From positions 1-52,267 of the forward strand of contig NKYR01000098.1 in the NCBI GenBank assembly GCA_003184365.1: a stretch of DNA of 52,267 bases, written 5' to 3'. The translations under genes and the position numbers were made by a program. The notes under the pieces are model-generated. The model did not search any database, was not told the origin of the DNA, and saw nothing but the letters and a program-made list of their open reading frames with translations. The first letter of the stretch is position 1. Every line of letters begins with the position of its first letter. Below, in pieces: positions 21,049 to 31,841 of this stretch. This DNA is from Evernia prunastri. Lineage: Eukaryota; Ascomycota; Lecanoromycetes; Lecanorales; Parmeliaceae.

Positions 21049-21648
21049 TGTTAGGATATATTGCCGGCGGGGCAATCTGCGGAAGCGAATGCTACTTTGA
21101 ATGTCGACTGTACTTTTATTTATAGAGTGGTGTGTTTGTGTGCGTGTGTCTACAATTCCTACGTCGGAGGGGCGTTCCCACAGTGCTATGGTGGAGCTGT
21201 TTATATTACCCTACTCGGCCTTGCGGCCATGTCCGGTGTTAAGTGCAAAAGTGCTTACGAGTTTAACCTTCTAGATCAATGGGAAAAGAGAAAGAAAAAG
21301 GAGATCTACCGGAACCCCAGTTGTATAAAGTCCCTCAGTGATAGTTGACTGCCTCGGTTACTACCTAAGTCTTCCTCCAGTTGTCGCCTCAGTGTTAATA
21401 CCTTGCGTCTGACCCTCTAGGGTGATGTGCTTTCATATCTCCATCCTCGTTCCTCTCGTCCTCCTCGTCTTCTGCCTCTGGGTCTCTAGAGTGGAGGACG
21501 GGAGTGGTGGAGAGTAACTAGTGAATTAGTCCCTACCTATAAGGGACTAGCTGCGGGATACCCGGCACGCGATGGACTTCAACTGTAACTCGGTACTAAG
21601 GTACCTTATGGTAGCAGAATACTAGTAGTATGTACTCCGTATTCTGCA
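21049..21648 (+). repeat. Dispersed repeat, possible LTR, undamaged copy
   Basis: The 21126-21300 part is homologous to the RIP-mutated 14268-14440 segment. The region starts TGTTAGGATATATTGCC, typical of fungal Copia-type LTR starts, and CTGCAACA near 21641-21648 could be the end. No matching target duplication is seen, so the limits are uncertain. Confidence 0.4.
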
Positions 21649-21733
21649 ACACTTATGCACTTATGTACTGTACTCCTCGAATGACCATGGTTCTCAAAAC
21701 TCATTCCATTTCCTTATTATCTTCCCGTTCATC

Positions 21734-23388
21734 ATGGAATCTCTCGAAAAGACTACGAATAGTGTCATGCGTGACCCTCGCATCAATAGCCTGAGGTCCA
21801 ATATCCATCCCGTCCTGCACCGCTGCATGGACAGAAAGGAAACTCTTGGCCTGGAGAACTTGCGCCTCGATGAGCCCTGCGCACCTCGGAATGTCAGGCG
21901 CCTAAATAGAGTCAATGGTAGATGGCCGGAACCTAAAGCTCCTCTGCTGTTAGCATCGCAGCAAGCCTCTGGCCAGCATACTTCAAGTATCAGCCCCTGG
22001 GATCCAACCGCGCTTCCATCATACCAACTATTACCTATCGCCCCACTTAGCGGCTCTGCGAGTACAGATACCCTGAACCCTTGGCTCACGCAGTTGTACT
22101 ATCATGGGTTCGGTCAACGATTTCGCGTCAATCAGCTAGGTTTCACTACCATCAATGGACGGTCGACAGTTCCCGGAGTGACGGCACTCCCATTTGTGCA
22201 GCCCAGACCCCCTTCTAGAGGCCTAGGATCCACCGTGCGGAAGTCTACCCTGTCAGTCTTTACGCATCGTTGTCTTCTGTTCTCTCGTGTTGACAAGCAA
22301 TGCAGATACTCAAAGGCTAACCCGCCGTGCACCGAGGGTGTACCCGTCCAGCGTGGAAAATTGCCGCGCTCACCGCCAGCCGCTCTTGGAGAGGCTTTAT
22401 CTCAGCCAGGTAATTGTTCCCTGTCCACAAACACCAGAGACCTCGAAGCGACCCTGCCCGCTGCTCACGAACCTTCGCCTTTCGTAGTTAACGCTAAGGA
22501 CGATCTGATTCACCTACCGGCTCCAATACCTACATTAGCCTATCTCAGAGACGCTCATGCCGTCCCCAACGTTCTCTCCTCACCACAGCATCTCCTCCTT
22601 GTATTGGACCTGAACGGAACCTTGCTTTATCGCTCTCGAGCATCCCAAAGCTATACCCCTCGTCCATGCCTTCACAACTTCCTCAAGTATGCTTTTGCAA
22701 ACCATAGCCTTCTCGTGTGGTCCTCTGCGCAGCCATACAATGTCAAAGGTGTATGCAGACGGCTCTTTACTCCGGACGAACGAAAATTGCTTTTGGGCGA
22801 GTGGGGAAGGGACACACTTGGGCTGACATCCGCACAATACAAGAAACGCGTCCAGGTTTACAAACGTCTTGACCGCATCTGGAGTGACGAGAATCTTCAG
22901 CACTCGCACCCTGGTTTTAAAGAGGGCGAGCGATGGAATCAACGCAACACTCTTTTGATTGATGGTGAGCCATGTCGTCCCGATTCATATTGCAATTTGG
23001 ATTGTAAGACATCTCGGAGGAGCCACATACTCCCAGGACTTGTCCCACGACTCCAAGTTGGTGTCAGAAGAGATATGCTGACAACAGGAATCATGAAGAC
23101 AGTGCTCTAAAGGCAAGCGCACAGCCTTTCAACCATGTTGAAATTCCGGAATTTGTGCGAGGTGGTGGTGAAGAAGAAGGAGATGGCAGAGACGTGCTTG
23201 GACAGGTCGTAGGGTATCTCGAAGAAGCAAGGAAGTGGAGTGATGTTAGTGGATTCGTTACGCAGGGGCCCTTCGAAGTCGATGCTGGGTGGCGCTGGAG
23301 GTGGCAAAATGAGGAGCCACAGGGGCTTAGTCAATGCGAGGATGATAGCGATGACGGTGGTGTGAGGTTATGCGAGGAAACACGTTAA
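21734..23388 (+). CDS. FCP1/NIF-domain HAD-fold protein, two exons
   Basis: The model is join(21734..22964, 23099..23388), 506 residues. The intron has a GTGAGC donor, a GCTGAC branch site and an AAG acceptor. It restores the family block LLIDDSALKASAQPFNHVEI in place of a frame that otherwise diverges. Residues 1-280 are low-complexity and Pro/Ser-rich. The FCP1 homology domain begins at about 285 with LLLVLDLNGTLLYR (motif I), followed by RPCLHNFLKYAFANHSLLVW (motif II region) and the DDS block (motif III). Catalytic family members use DxDxT/V. Here the second Asp is Asn (DLNGT), so phosphatase activity is doubtful. Related proteins act on the RNA polymerase II C-terminal domain or in mitochondrial import. 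The gene converges on the forkhead gene. Confidence 0.85.
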
Positions 23389-24053
23389 TGTGCTCACTGC
23401 TCGGCGGCAAGAATCGGAGCCTGCTTGCTCAAGGTTGACCACATACTGGAAGTTTGCTTAGCTTGCGAAGATACCCTAATAATGAAAAACAGCCTTCACT
23501 GTTTCAACATCGGTTCTTACGAACTTGCAAAGACTACGGACAGGTTGGACATGAAGTGCTCTTGACTGCATGAATTCTAAGATCAAGAGGCTAGACGCCA
23601 CATCGAACGCATAAGATACACAGGAAGAGTGCTTTGCAGGAACAGTTGAAATAAAGCTGCATAGAACCATGTCGCTAATCGTTGTTATCTTGGCTATCGT
23701 ATACTCGTGCATCCCTTTAACTCCTAGATTTTCCGAACGAATATTTCAACATCCTGACTCCGGACACCCTTGATCCCGCTCTCCTCCATGCTTACTCAAG
23801 TAGAGGAAAAGTGAAAACTCAAACCTAGCGGAATGCAGGGAGGGTTCGCAGATCGGACCTGACGCTGACGTAAAAGAGTGTAGGAAGTGTAGTGACCGGT
23901 GATGGACGACGGGTCGAGGGGCTTATTAACCCGGTGCACTTTGATCAAGTGCACATCAGTCAGCCAGAACCAGTCTCCTCCATTTGGGGCATAACACGCA
24001 CGACTGCCGAGATGGGCAAATACCCTCAAGTCCTAACATAGAAATTCAGCGTC
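23389..24053. other. Convergent intergenic region
   Basis: It lies between the 3' ends of the FCP1-domain and forkhead genes. No gene is seen. Confidence 0.4.
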
Positions 24054-26183
24054 TTAAAAACGCGAGGGCCGGGTATGACTTCGAGCCCCCAAAGTGGGCT
24101 TCGGAAATCTCTTGGCAGAGGGACCGGCATGCTGATTGCCTCCAATCTTCTGAAAGCCTTGCAGAATGTCCACGCCACTAAAATCATCGGGCTCCTCATC
24201 GTCATACTCGAGATCAAACAAATCTTCTTTTGGGACCTCAGCAAGGATACTACCCCAAACAAGAGGAGCATTTTTGCTGGACTTCTGACCCAGCGGTGAT
24301 TCCAATGCAAGGGCTAATCCTTTGCTGTTCAAAGTAGTACCGGTAACGTCAGCAAGGACGGTAGCCGTCCTGCTTTCACGCTCAGTGCGCGGGCGCCGAA
24401 CCGATTGTCTTGCGGGAGACGACGAAGAGGGCCGACGGTAATCATGTTCATCGTCTTTGAATACGTTGAAGCTTGTATCACAGTCGTCGTTGAATAGGTA
24501 TTTCTCCTCGTCAACGATGTTGAAGGCTGGACTAAAAGACACCTCCTCGTTGAAAAGACTCGTGTTCTTCACGGGGGAGCCGACCAGTTCCCTTATCTTG
24601 TTGCGATGATTCCGTAGATTCGTGTTAGGCGAAATAGAAGCTGGTGGCTTTGCAGGGAGCTTGAATCTCACTGCTGGTGTCAGGGGGGGGAGCATCAACG
24701 AGCTATCAAAATGGCGCAGCGGAGAGGAGGAGACGAGTGACCGTGACTGCTTCAGTAATGCGCGACCCTTACTTGGACTAACATCATGGGATGAAGACCG
24801 GATCCTAGCGATCTCTTCTTCGGCTCGCCCCCGCTTGATCCTCGGTCCATCAGCCGTAAGGTCCGGGAGCGTAGGGTTCGCGAGAGGCCGGGTTGCCGAA
24901 GAATCTAAAGAAGAGAAGTAGCCGCTATCGTCCATTGCGGCTAATCTGCGCTTCCGTGATCTAGACTTGCTCGAGGGCAGAGCGAAATCGGCTACAGGAG
25001 AAGGTGTCTCTTCGCGCAGCAATGATGGACGGGGGAGAGGTGGCGATGAATGAATGGGCTGCAATGGAGACGATAGCGGTAGACGTGAGGCAGGAGGTGG
25101 CATATTCACGGTCCCTTCGATTTCGTCTTCCTGGGATGGCGCGTCTGAAGCGGGTATTGTGGCATCGGAGGACGGCTCAGTGGCTTCGGGCCCACGTCCG
25201 AGTTCTCTTTTAGGAGGCGGAGGTTGACTGGACCAGATACTCGCTTCGCTTGAGAGCACTGACGAGCTTTTCATTATCGTTCCAGAGGACGATGTTGGCC
25301 GACGAGAAGCTTTGTCCTTGATGAACTGAGTCTCCATTCCTGGTTCGATCGCCCAATAATTCCCTTTCCCGGGATCATCTTTAGGTCTCTCTTGCTTGAT
25401 GAAGGCCTTGTTGAGACTCAGATTATGACGGATGCTATTCTGCCAGCCTGTTTGCGAGGCACGATAGTAGGCGAAGGAATCGGAAATCCATTTGTATATT
25501 TGAGCTAGGGTCAATCGGCGTCCTGGAGCGCGAAGTATCGACATTCCTATGAGTGTCGCATAACTGTGTTGAGGCTTTCTCCCATCATCCTCGATCAACG
25601 GCATGTCTTGAGGTTCGGGGATCTCTGACCCCAATGAATATTCAGGCTGGGATTTCTTGGCCTGTCTATCATGCTGTGGAGCGGCATTGCTCAAGGTTCT
25701 CTTCAGAGGAGCCTTGTAACCATAGGAAGGATCTGGGAACTCCGCAATATTGTCGCTATAATTTTTGGGGGTTAAATTCTCTTTGTCCGTAGAAGCGTTG
25801 CTTGGAAAAGTAGTGAATATAGGCTTAAGGGGCTTAAGGGGCGCGATGGGTTGGAAAACCGAAGAAGTTGGCCTCTTCAGCGGAGAGTCCGTGGTGAATA
25901 TAGAGGCTTGTGGAGGCGGTAGCAAGATGTTCGCCTGGTTATCGTACAAGACTTTGGGCGTAGAAGAGCTCGGCTGCCGAACTGATTTGAGTGGAGAGCG
26001 TCCACTTGCCCTTGATTTCGGCGGATTGAAGACAACTTCTCTGCTCAATGGAAGGCCAATGTACGATTTTTCATCAGAGAAGACTGAACTTATCACATCA
26101 TAAGAGGGCTTTGATGGCAATTCTGCATTGTCGGTAGCGGAGCTGGGATCCTGGAAAATTTCCAGGTGGCGCGTCGAGGCCAT
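24054..26183 (-). CDS. Forkhead transcription factor, Hcm1/Sep1-like
   Basis: An uninterrupted 709-residue frame. The forkhead DNA-binding domain spans about residues 203-290: KPQHSYATLIGMSIL, RRLTLAQIYKWISDSFAYYR, GWQNSIRHNLSLNKAF (recognition helix) and KGNYWAIEPG. The winged helix binds RYAAAYA-type sites in promoters. The rest is Ser/Pro-rich and probably disordered, with many SP/TP sites suited to CDK control, as in yeast Hcm1, which drives S-phase expression of spindle and chromosome-segregation genes. No FHA domain precedes the forkhead, which argues against the Fkh1/Fkh2 class. The start is the first ATG. No introns are needed. Confidence 0.9.
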   Translation of the reverse strand: MASTRHLEIFQDPSSATDNAELPSKPSYDVISSVFSDEKSYIGLPLSREVVFNPPKSRASGRSPLKSVRQPSSSTPKVLYDNQANILLPPPQASIFTTDSPLKRPTSSVFQPIAPLKPLKPIFTTFPSNASTDKENLTPKNYSDNIAEFPDPSYGYKAPLKRTLSNAAPQHDRQAKKSQPEYSLGSEIPEPQDMPLIEDDGRKPQHSYATLIGMSILRAPGRRLTLAQIYKWISDSFAYYRASQTGWQNSIRHNLSLNKAFIKQERPKDDPGKGNYWAIEPGMETQFIKDKASRRPTSSSGTIMKSSSVLSSEASIWSSQPPPPKRELGRGPEATEPSSDATIPASDAPSQEDEIEGTVNMPPPASRLPLSSPLQPIHSSPPLPRPSLLREETPSPVADFALPSSKSRSRKRRLAAMDDSGYFSSLDSSATRPLANPTLPDLTADGPRIKRGRAEEEIARIRSSSHDVSPSKGRALLKQSRSLVSSSPLRHFDSSLMLPPLTPAVRFKLPAKPPASISPNTNLRNHRNKIRELVGSPVKNTSLFNEEVSFSPAFNIVDEEKYLFNDDCDTSFNVFKDDEHDYRRPSSSSPARQSVRRPRTERESRTATVLADVTGTTLNSKGLALALESPLGQKSSKNAPLVWGSILAEVPKEDLFDLEYDDEEPDDFSGVDILQGFQKIGGNQHAGPSAKRFPKPTLGARSHTRPSRF

Positions 26184-27291
26184 CGACGACGAAAACGAAC
26201 GGTACCTTCAATGGCAGGATTCGAAATTCGAGGTTGTAAGACGCGTGGAACTCGATTGTCGAAGCTCTCGAATGGACGTTGTGGTCGTTAGGGACTATGC
26301 AGGCTGTGGCTGTGGTGCAATCTCTGGGCCGCTAAGGCTGTACTTGGGCAGCGGACTGAATTGGAAGCAAACGGACAGAGGGAATCAGAAAGGTCTGCTT
26401 TTGTACGAAGGGGTGACAGCTATCGTTTCTCCAAGTCTTGGAGGTAAAAGGGAGCGGAGAGTAGTCTGTGAGAGATGGTGTCGGTGAATTGCGAAGCCAA
26501 AGCGTGTTGAGCTTGGACGCCCTGCAAGCGCTGAAGTGCAAGGTAATCTTGGAACGGAGAGTATGAATCTCTATGTAATGTTGCTGGCTATGATGCTCTA
26601 GGGAAACGCGGCAGCAATTGTGAGCTAAGTGGGTAGAGTAGAAAGTAGAGCTGAGAATTGGAAAGTAAGGTATGTGAATGGGTGGAAGTACGAGTGGTCA
26701 GAAGCACCTAGGAATTTAATTGACCATTTTATTTGGTGTGGCCTCTGCCCCTCCCCCCACCTCGGCTAAAACGCGAGATAAGTGGACAGCAATATGTACT
26801 CCTTACAATGCTACCATATATATCCTCTTAACCCATGAGTCGACTGACTTGATGGTCTTTTCACTTCAGCCCACGCAGGGTAAGATCGCCATGATCTTGG
26901 CCAATACATAGTAAGACAATCATTGGCATCTGTCAGCGTTTCGGTTTACGAGTAGGCTGGACGCGTCGTCTACGCGCCAGATTCCTTCATTCTTTCTGCT
27001 TTACTGTAAGACAAAGGACTTGGTCATTCGAAAGGACGAATCAAGTCAACACTAGGATACCGAGCACGGTCTACAGATCATGCGTGAACAATTCAGCTGC
27101 GCGTGTCTGAGGAGACACACGTAAATAGAGCGCCTTGGCGATGCCCAGACCTTTGGCCTTTGTAGGAGTCTCCATGTATCCAGGAACTGTTGAATCATTC
27201 CTATGACGGAGGCCTTTGTGCACCCGACTCCGAATCATTCGGCCTTTGGAGCACAAATCCATTACATAACAGAACACATCCAGGACAGGGA
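26184..27291. other. Forkhead promoter/5' region and Bur1 3' flank
   Basis: No gene is recognised. The segment 26184-26700 lies upstream of the forkhead gene. Plus-strand frames here are fortuitous. Confidence 0.4.
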
Positions 27292-29049
27292 TCACCGCCG
27301 ATAAAGGTCCCTATTCCGATCTCGTTCAGGACTTCGACTTCTCCTTCGTCCAGCATCTCGATGCTCTTGTTCCCTTCTCTCCCCTTGTCGTCCTCTATCA
27401 GCCCTCTCATCTCGCCGCTGACCATCATCTCGACCTCGACGCCCGTCATCACGATCACGATGTCCTTCATCCCTATTCGCATAACTCGGAATGTAGGTGT
27501 CCACCCGCGGCACTCCGATCAGATTTCCTTCACGTGGTGGGGGTCTTCCTCTTATCTCATCACGCGGAATGCTTCCTCGGTGAACCTGGCCTCCCCACAC
27601 AGGATTTATTGGAGGTGGGGGTCTAGGCGGCAATCCATTTGTTTCTGGAGGCCAAGCTGGACGTCGACTCTGCAGTGGTGGAGGTCCCGGAGGTGGAGGT
27701 GGCCCTCTGAACTCTCGCTGCGGACCATGCTGTCGAACATCGTAGCTAATATGTCTCGGTGGATATGCTTGTTGGTCATTCAAGTATCCTCCGAAGCCCC
27801 CCCGGGATCGGTACTGGCCATGGTGGTTCGAATGACCAGCACCGTTAACAGAATCCCCATCCAGACCCATCCCGACGGTGCCACCAGCTGGTGCTGGAGG
27901 AAGATTGGCTTTCTGCTCGCGAAACTTTTTTCTGTCTAATTCGTGTGATTCTTGGAATTGAGGAATCTCGCCCGGCTTGGCTGGGAGCGGAAGATTTTTG
28001 AAATATGGGTGTTCGAGAGCGTCAATGGCATTGACGCGCTTGCGCCAATCAAGCTTTAGCAGATCACCTAGCAAGGAAATGAACGAGGATCCCTGCTCTC
28101 GAAATGTTTGGGAGAGAGTGCTCTTTCGTTGTGGAAAGGATTTGACTCCCTCACAGCCAAGTAAAGCACTCCAGCCAGGCATGTTTTCTTCGTTCGGTGA
28201 ACCGATGAGATCAAAGATCAAGTGTATCTGGTTGAGGTCGGTATTCCCTTGCAATATGGGTCTTCCTTTGAACATCTCTCCAAAGACACATCCCACACCC
28301 CACATGTCTATAGCTGTAGTGTATTTCCGCAATGTAAGAAGCAATTCGGGAGGTCTATACCAACGGGTGACCACAAGTGTAGTATAGTCTCTCGAGGCTT
28401 CGCCGCCGCCATTCCCTCTTTGCGGCGGAGGATCGTCGTAAGGCCTAGCCAGTCCGAAATCGGCAATTTGAAGTATGCCATGATTGTTGATAAGGAGATT
28501 GGCAGCCTTCATATCACGATGCAGTATTTTGCTTGTGTGCAAGTAAGCGACTCCCTCGAGCAATTGTATCATGTAGCATTTGATCTGAGGCTCGGTGAAT
28601 TGAACGGAAGGGTTTTCAAGGAGGCCGGAAAGGTCATGATCCATATACGGAGTGACCATGTACATTATTGCTTTTTTCCGCCCCTCGCCCTTTATTCGCT
28701 CAATAGCCATCTCTTCCAGCTTCAATATATTGGGATGAGACAGCATTTTGAGTAGCTTTATTTCTCGTATCGCAGTGATTGGGAACCCATCTTTCTCGTT
28801 ATGCATCAAAATCTTTTTCATGGCCACAATCTGCCCGGTCACGCGCGATTCGGCTTTGTGTACTTCTCCAAAAGTACCCTCTCCAAGCTTCGACATCATG
28901 ATGTAGTTCGAGATCTTGGAGCAACCATGAAACCTGGGCTTTTTGCCATCTGGTCCTACCTCCAATGATGCTTGACCAGCGCTCCTTTTATTGGCTGTGG
29001 GATTTCCATCTGGAGTCCGGCCCCCAAAATGACTCGGTGTGCTGGCCAT
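27292..29049 (-). CDS. bur1: Bur1/Sgv1-type cyclin-dependent kinase (CDK9-like)
   Basis: The ATG at 29049 gives 585 residues; the open frame extends upstream but without an ATG. The kinase domain shows the glycine loop KLGEGTFGEVHKAES (about residues 55-65), the VAMKK lysine, the C-helix motif PITAIREIKLL, the catalytic HRDMKAANLL, DFGLARPYD and the activation segment TTLVVTRWYRPPELLL with its phosphorylatable Thr. PITAIRE and the basic insertion (IKGEGRKKA) fit Bur1/CDK9, the P-TEFb-related kinase of RNA polymerase II and Spt5 during elongation. The C-terminal tail is Pro/Gly-rich, then Arg/Asp/Ser-rich (RRRSRSPERDRNRD). It works with a Bur2-like cyclin not present in this window. Confidence 0.92.
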   Translation of the reverse strand: MASTPSHFGGRTPDGNPTANKRSAGQASLEVGPDGKKPRFHGCSKISNYIMMSKLGEGTFGEVHKAESRVTGQIVAMKKILMHNEKDGFPITAIREIKLLKMLSHPNILKLEEMAIERIKGEGRKKAIMYMVTPYMDHDLSGLLENPSVQFTEPQIKCYMIQLLEGVAYLHTSKILHRDMKAANLLINNHGILQIADFGLARPYDDPPPQRGNGGGEASRDYTTLVVTRWYRPPELLLTLRKYTTAIDMWGVGCVFGEMFKGRPILQGNTDLNQIHLIFDLIGSPNEENMPGWSALLGCEGVKSFPQRKSTLSQTFREQGSSFISLLGDLLKLDWRKRVNAIDALEHPYFKNLPLPAKPGEIPQFQESHELDRKKFREQKANLPPAPAGGTVGMGLDGDSVNGAGHSNHHGQYRSRGGFGGYLNDQQAYPPRHISYDVRQHGPQREFRGPPPPPGPPPLQSRRPAWPPETNGLPPRPPPPINPVWGGQVHRGSIPRDEIRGRPPPREGNLIGVPRVDTYIPSYANRDEGHRDRDDGRRGRDDGQRRDERADRGRQGERREQEHRDAGRRRSRSPERDRNRDLYRR

Positions 29050-30390
29050 GATTGTTGTAGACACTCGGTGACGGCTTGATGTGCGAGACTGCTGTGTAAC
29101 AGAAGACCAGATGGATCGATGCCCTGCGCCCACAATCCTTCGGTGGCAGCCGACTCTCGGTGTTGCAAAGATGCTACGTTTGACATCAAGTAGGCCTGGC
29201 ACGCAGTGTTAGATGTGACCTTCCTGGATGCTTGCGACTATGGAACTAAACCACCAAATCACTTAGAAGGAAAGATCTTGCAAGGGACTCAGAGGCAGGC
29301 GTTTGATTTCTGCATTATGCAAAACTTGTCCGAGGTTTGCGTTTGTGGGAGACAGGGGCAATATCCATTTCAGAAAGATGCAGCGTTGACATTTAATAAG
29401 TTAAGAGAATGATGGTCTCTGGGTTGACTTGCAAGTTGAGCAGAAATATCCCGAGGGTAAATAGGACACCCTTCCCGGTGAATGCCTAAGTGTGATTGGT
29501 GGTCAATAAACAGAGACATATACGGAGTACATGTAAGTATTTCTTGGGAGCTCTTTAAGCCAGCGGCAAAGGATAATGATCTAGGAGCGCGTTAGCGCGC
29601 TTATCTAAAGTAATCTTACAGACTTGAACATCAGAAGTACTTAATTGAATGGAGATCTGCTGTCACCATCAGTGACTGAATTCACATCCTTGAACACCCA
29701 AGTGAGTGCAACCTGCGACTCAGATTCAAGGGCTGTCACTAAGTCTTGGTTCTGCTGTAGCAAAGAATGGCAGGCAGCTCTGGGGGTCATGGCAACCATC
29801 CAATCCACATGCATCCAGTGCGTCACCCCCTATTTGAAAGCATACTCCTCGAACATGGTTAACTTCGTACGCCTAGCTAACTGATCTTCACCAGGTCCGG
29901 CCTCTATATCGATATTCCGCCACCTTATTAGGGGCTTCGATGTGGTTCTTTGTGAGTTTTATGTTTCTGAAGGGCTTGATATCTGCTGACTTTCATGTGG
30001 CTTATGTACCGTGCAAAAAAAGATGGACCGGTGTTGTTAGGGTGGAGGCATCCGTGGGATAATTGAAGTGTTGCTTTTCTTTTCGCAATTTTGCGAATCG
30101 CACAATAAACAGCGGCAGGGGGCAGCGAGGCTACAAGTTGATAGAGGTGCCGGAGATGCTTGCCAAAAGCTCTCAATTATCACTATTGTGCGTATAGTCT
30201 ACAGAGAAAATTATTGAGTAGTCTGATCTTCCAAAGCAGACGCAAGCATTGTGAATTGTATGCAAGAAAGTCCTTCATTGTTGCTAGCGACCTCACAGTG
30301 ACTTCATACACATTAGGTGTTCTGTGGAGACGACACCTAAACACAGCAGTTTGAAGCAGAAACCAGTCCTTGTTTGCATTTTGCATAATG
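29050..30390. other. Bur1 upstream region and unassigned spacer
   Basis: No gene is recognised. Frames at 29641-29884 on both strands overlap and lack support. Confidence 0.4.
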
Positions 30391-31575
30391 CTAAGGCTTT
30401 TCAAACAGGTAATGTGATACCCCCCAGGTATCCCCACCCTCGTACGCGAAGAGCTCAGCGCAGGCCATATAGAAGATCTGCCATCTGTAAAACCACATGG
30501 TGGCACTGTTCTTGCCATATGTATCTTCCAGATGGGGCCAGAGATCGCCCTTGCTGTCGTTCATTTTTGAAAGCCAGTCCTGGACACAGCATAAGCAAGA
30601 CACAGAGTGAACGCCATTCAAATAGTGGCTCACCTCGCAGGTCATAGCATAATGCTTCCCGCTTACCCACCATTGTTCTTGTAAACTAAGGTCGTCTTGG
30701 AAGTAGTGTAGCAAGTCCGCACTAGGCATTGTACCCCCGGTAAAGAAGTGCGTGCTCATCCACCCTTCTTCGAAATCGTACGGAGTTGTCTTGTGAGCGA
30801 ATATGTGAACGAAAAGTTTTCCACCTGACCTCAAGGCACGTGAGACCTTTGCCAATAGAAGCCGATAGTTCTTCATATGCTCGAACAGCTCGATAGATAT
30901 CACGCGATCAAAAGCCTCTGCATCGAATTCGTAGTCCACGACATCTCCAGTGAGGACTTTGATATTGGAAAACCCTTTTGACTCTGCCTGATCGTCAATG
31001 TATGCTTTCTGTGTCCTTGAATTAGAGAAGGCTGTAATGCTGGCGTTTGGGAAGACCTCGGCGAAGTAGAGGGCCCCAGATCCCCAACCGCAACTTTGTT
31101 GGCCCTGTCAGCCATTGCTGCAAGGTCGAGGACTGAAATTTTCGCACCCCAAATCCAAGATCTTCATCCCGTCCGCCAGTTCCGCTTTTACTATATACAT
31201 CTTCAGCATCTCCATCTCAGCGTGTCCTAATGTCTCTTTTCCAGTGGGATAGAGGCAGCAGCTGTACTTCATTCGCGGCCCCAGGCAGGCCCGTAGAACC
31301 CCTGTACCGACTTCATAATGCTGAGAATTAGCGGCGGCCATTTCAATTGCCATTGGTCGTGTTCGTAGCGCCTTCACGTATTGCATCTTCGCCTGATATG
31401 CTTCCTCGAGCGATGTTGCTTGGATAGCATGAATGCGGTCTCGTAGCTGTCGTCGTATTCCGTAGCGGATGACTGCTTGTGGCAGCCAGCCTCCGTCTAG
31501 AACCCAGTCTATGTCCTCGTCAGCCGTGTTCACATGAGGAAACAGGATATGGCCGCCCTCCAGTAAACATACCAT
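30391..31575 (-). CDS. Coclaurine N-methyltransferase-like / CFA-synthase-family SAM methyltransferase
   Basis: The model is complement(join(30391..31093, 31148..31575)), 376 residues. The 54-nt intron (GTGCGA donor, GGCTGAC branch, AAAG acceptor) restores motif I, KILDLGCGWGSGALYFAE. The N-terminal part has RTRPMAIEMAAANSQHYEVG and GPRMKYSCCLYP. Then come AFSNSRTQKAYIDDQAESKG, DRVISIELFEHMKNYRLLL, FVHIFAHKTTPYDFEEGWMS and HFFTGGTMPSADLLHYFQDD. These blocks resemble plant coclaurine N-methyltransferases, members of the cyclopropane-fatty-acid synthase family (Pfam CMAS). The fungal substrate is unknown; an amine or lipid acceptor is possible. The start is uncertain because an in-frame TGA lies just upstream of the ATG. 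The gene lies 267 bp downstream of the P5B ATPase gene. Confidence 0.85.
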
Positions 31576-31841
31576 AACTCATATCGCGATCGCTCGAACG
31601 CACACTCAGGTTTGATATTTACGATAGAAAAACCAAAATTACATGAGTTACCTCGGAGCAGAAAGGGAGGGAGGAGCATCAATGATAAAGAGCCTCGAAT
31701 CCGACTTGTTGATCTAAATTTTATGGTTTGTCTATAATTCAAGAGTTCGTACTCGTACTCGGGTTAGCATCCTAACTTACACATGATAGACCGAGGGGCG
31801 CCTAACGATTAGATGGAGCATAAATTCGATTTCCTATTCAT

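Noticed and set aside
30183..30518. Minus-strand frame below the methyltransferase
   Set aside because: It overlaps the methyltransferase 3' end in another frame and has no family resemblance.
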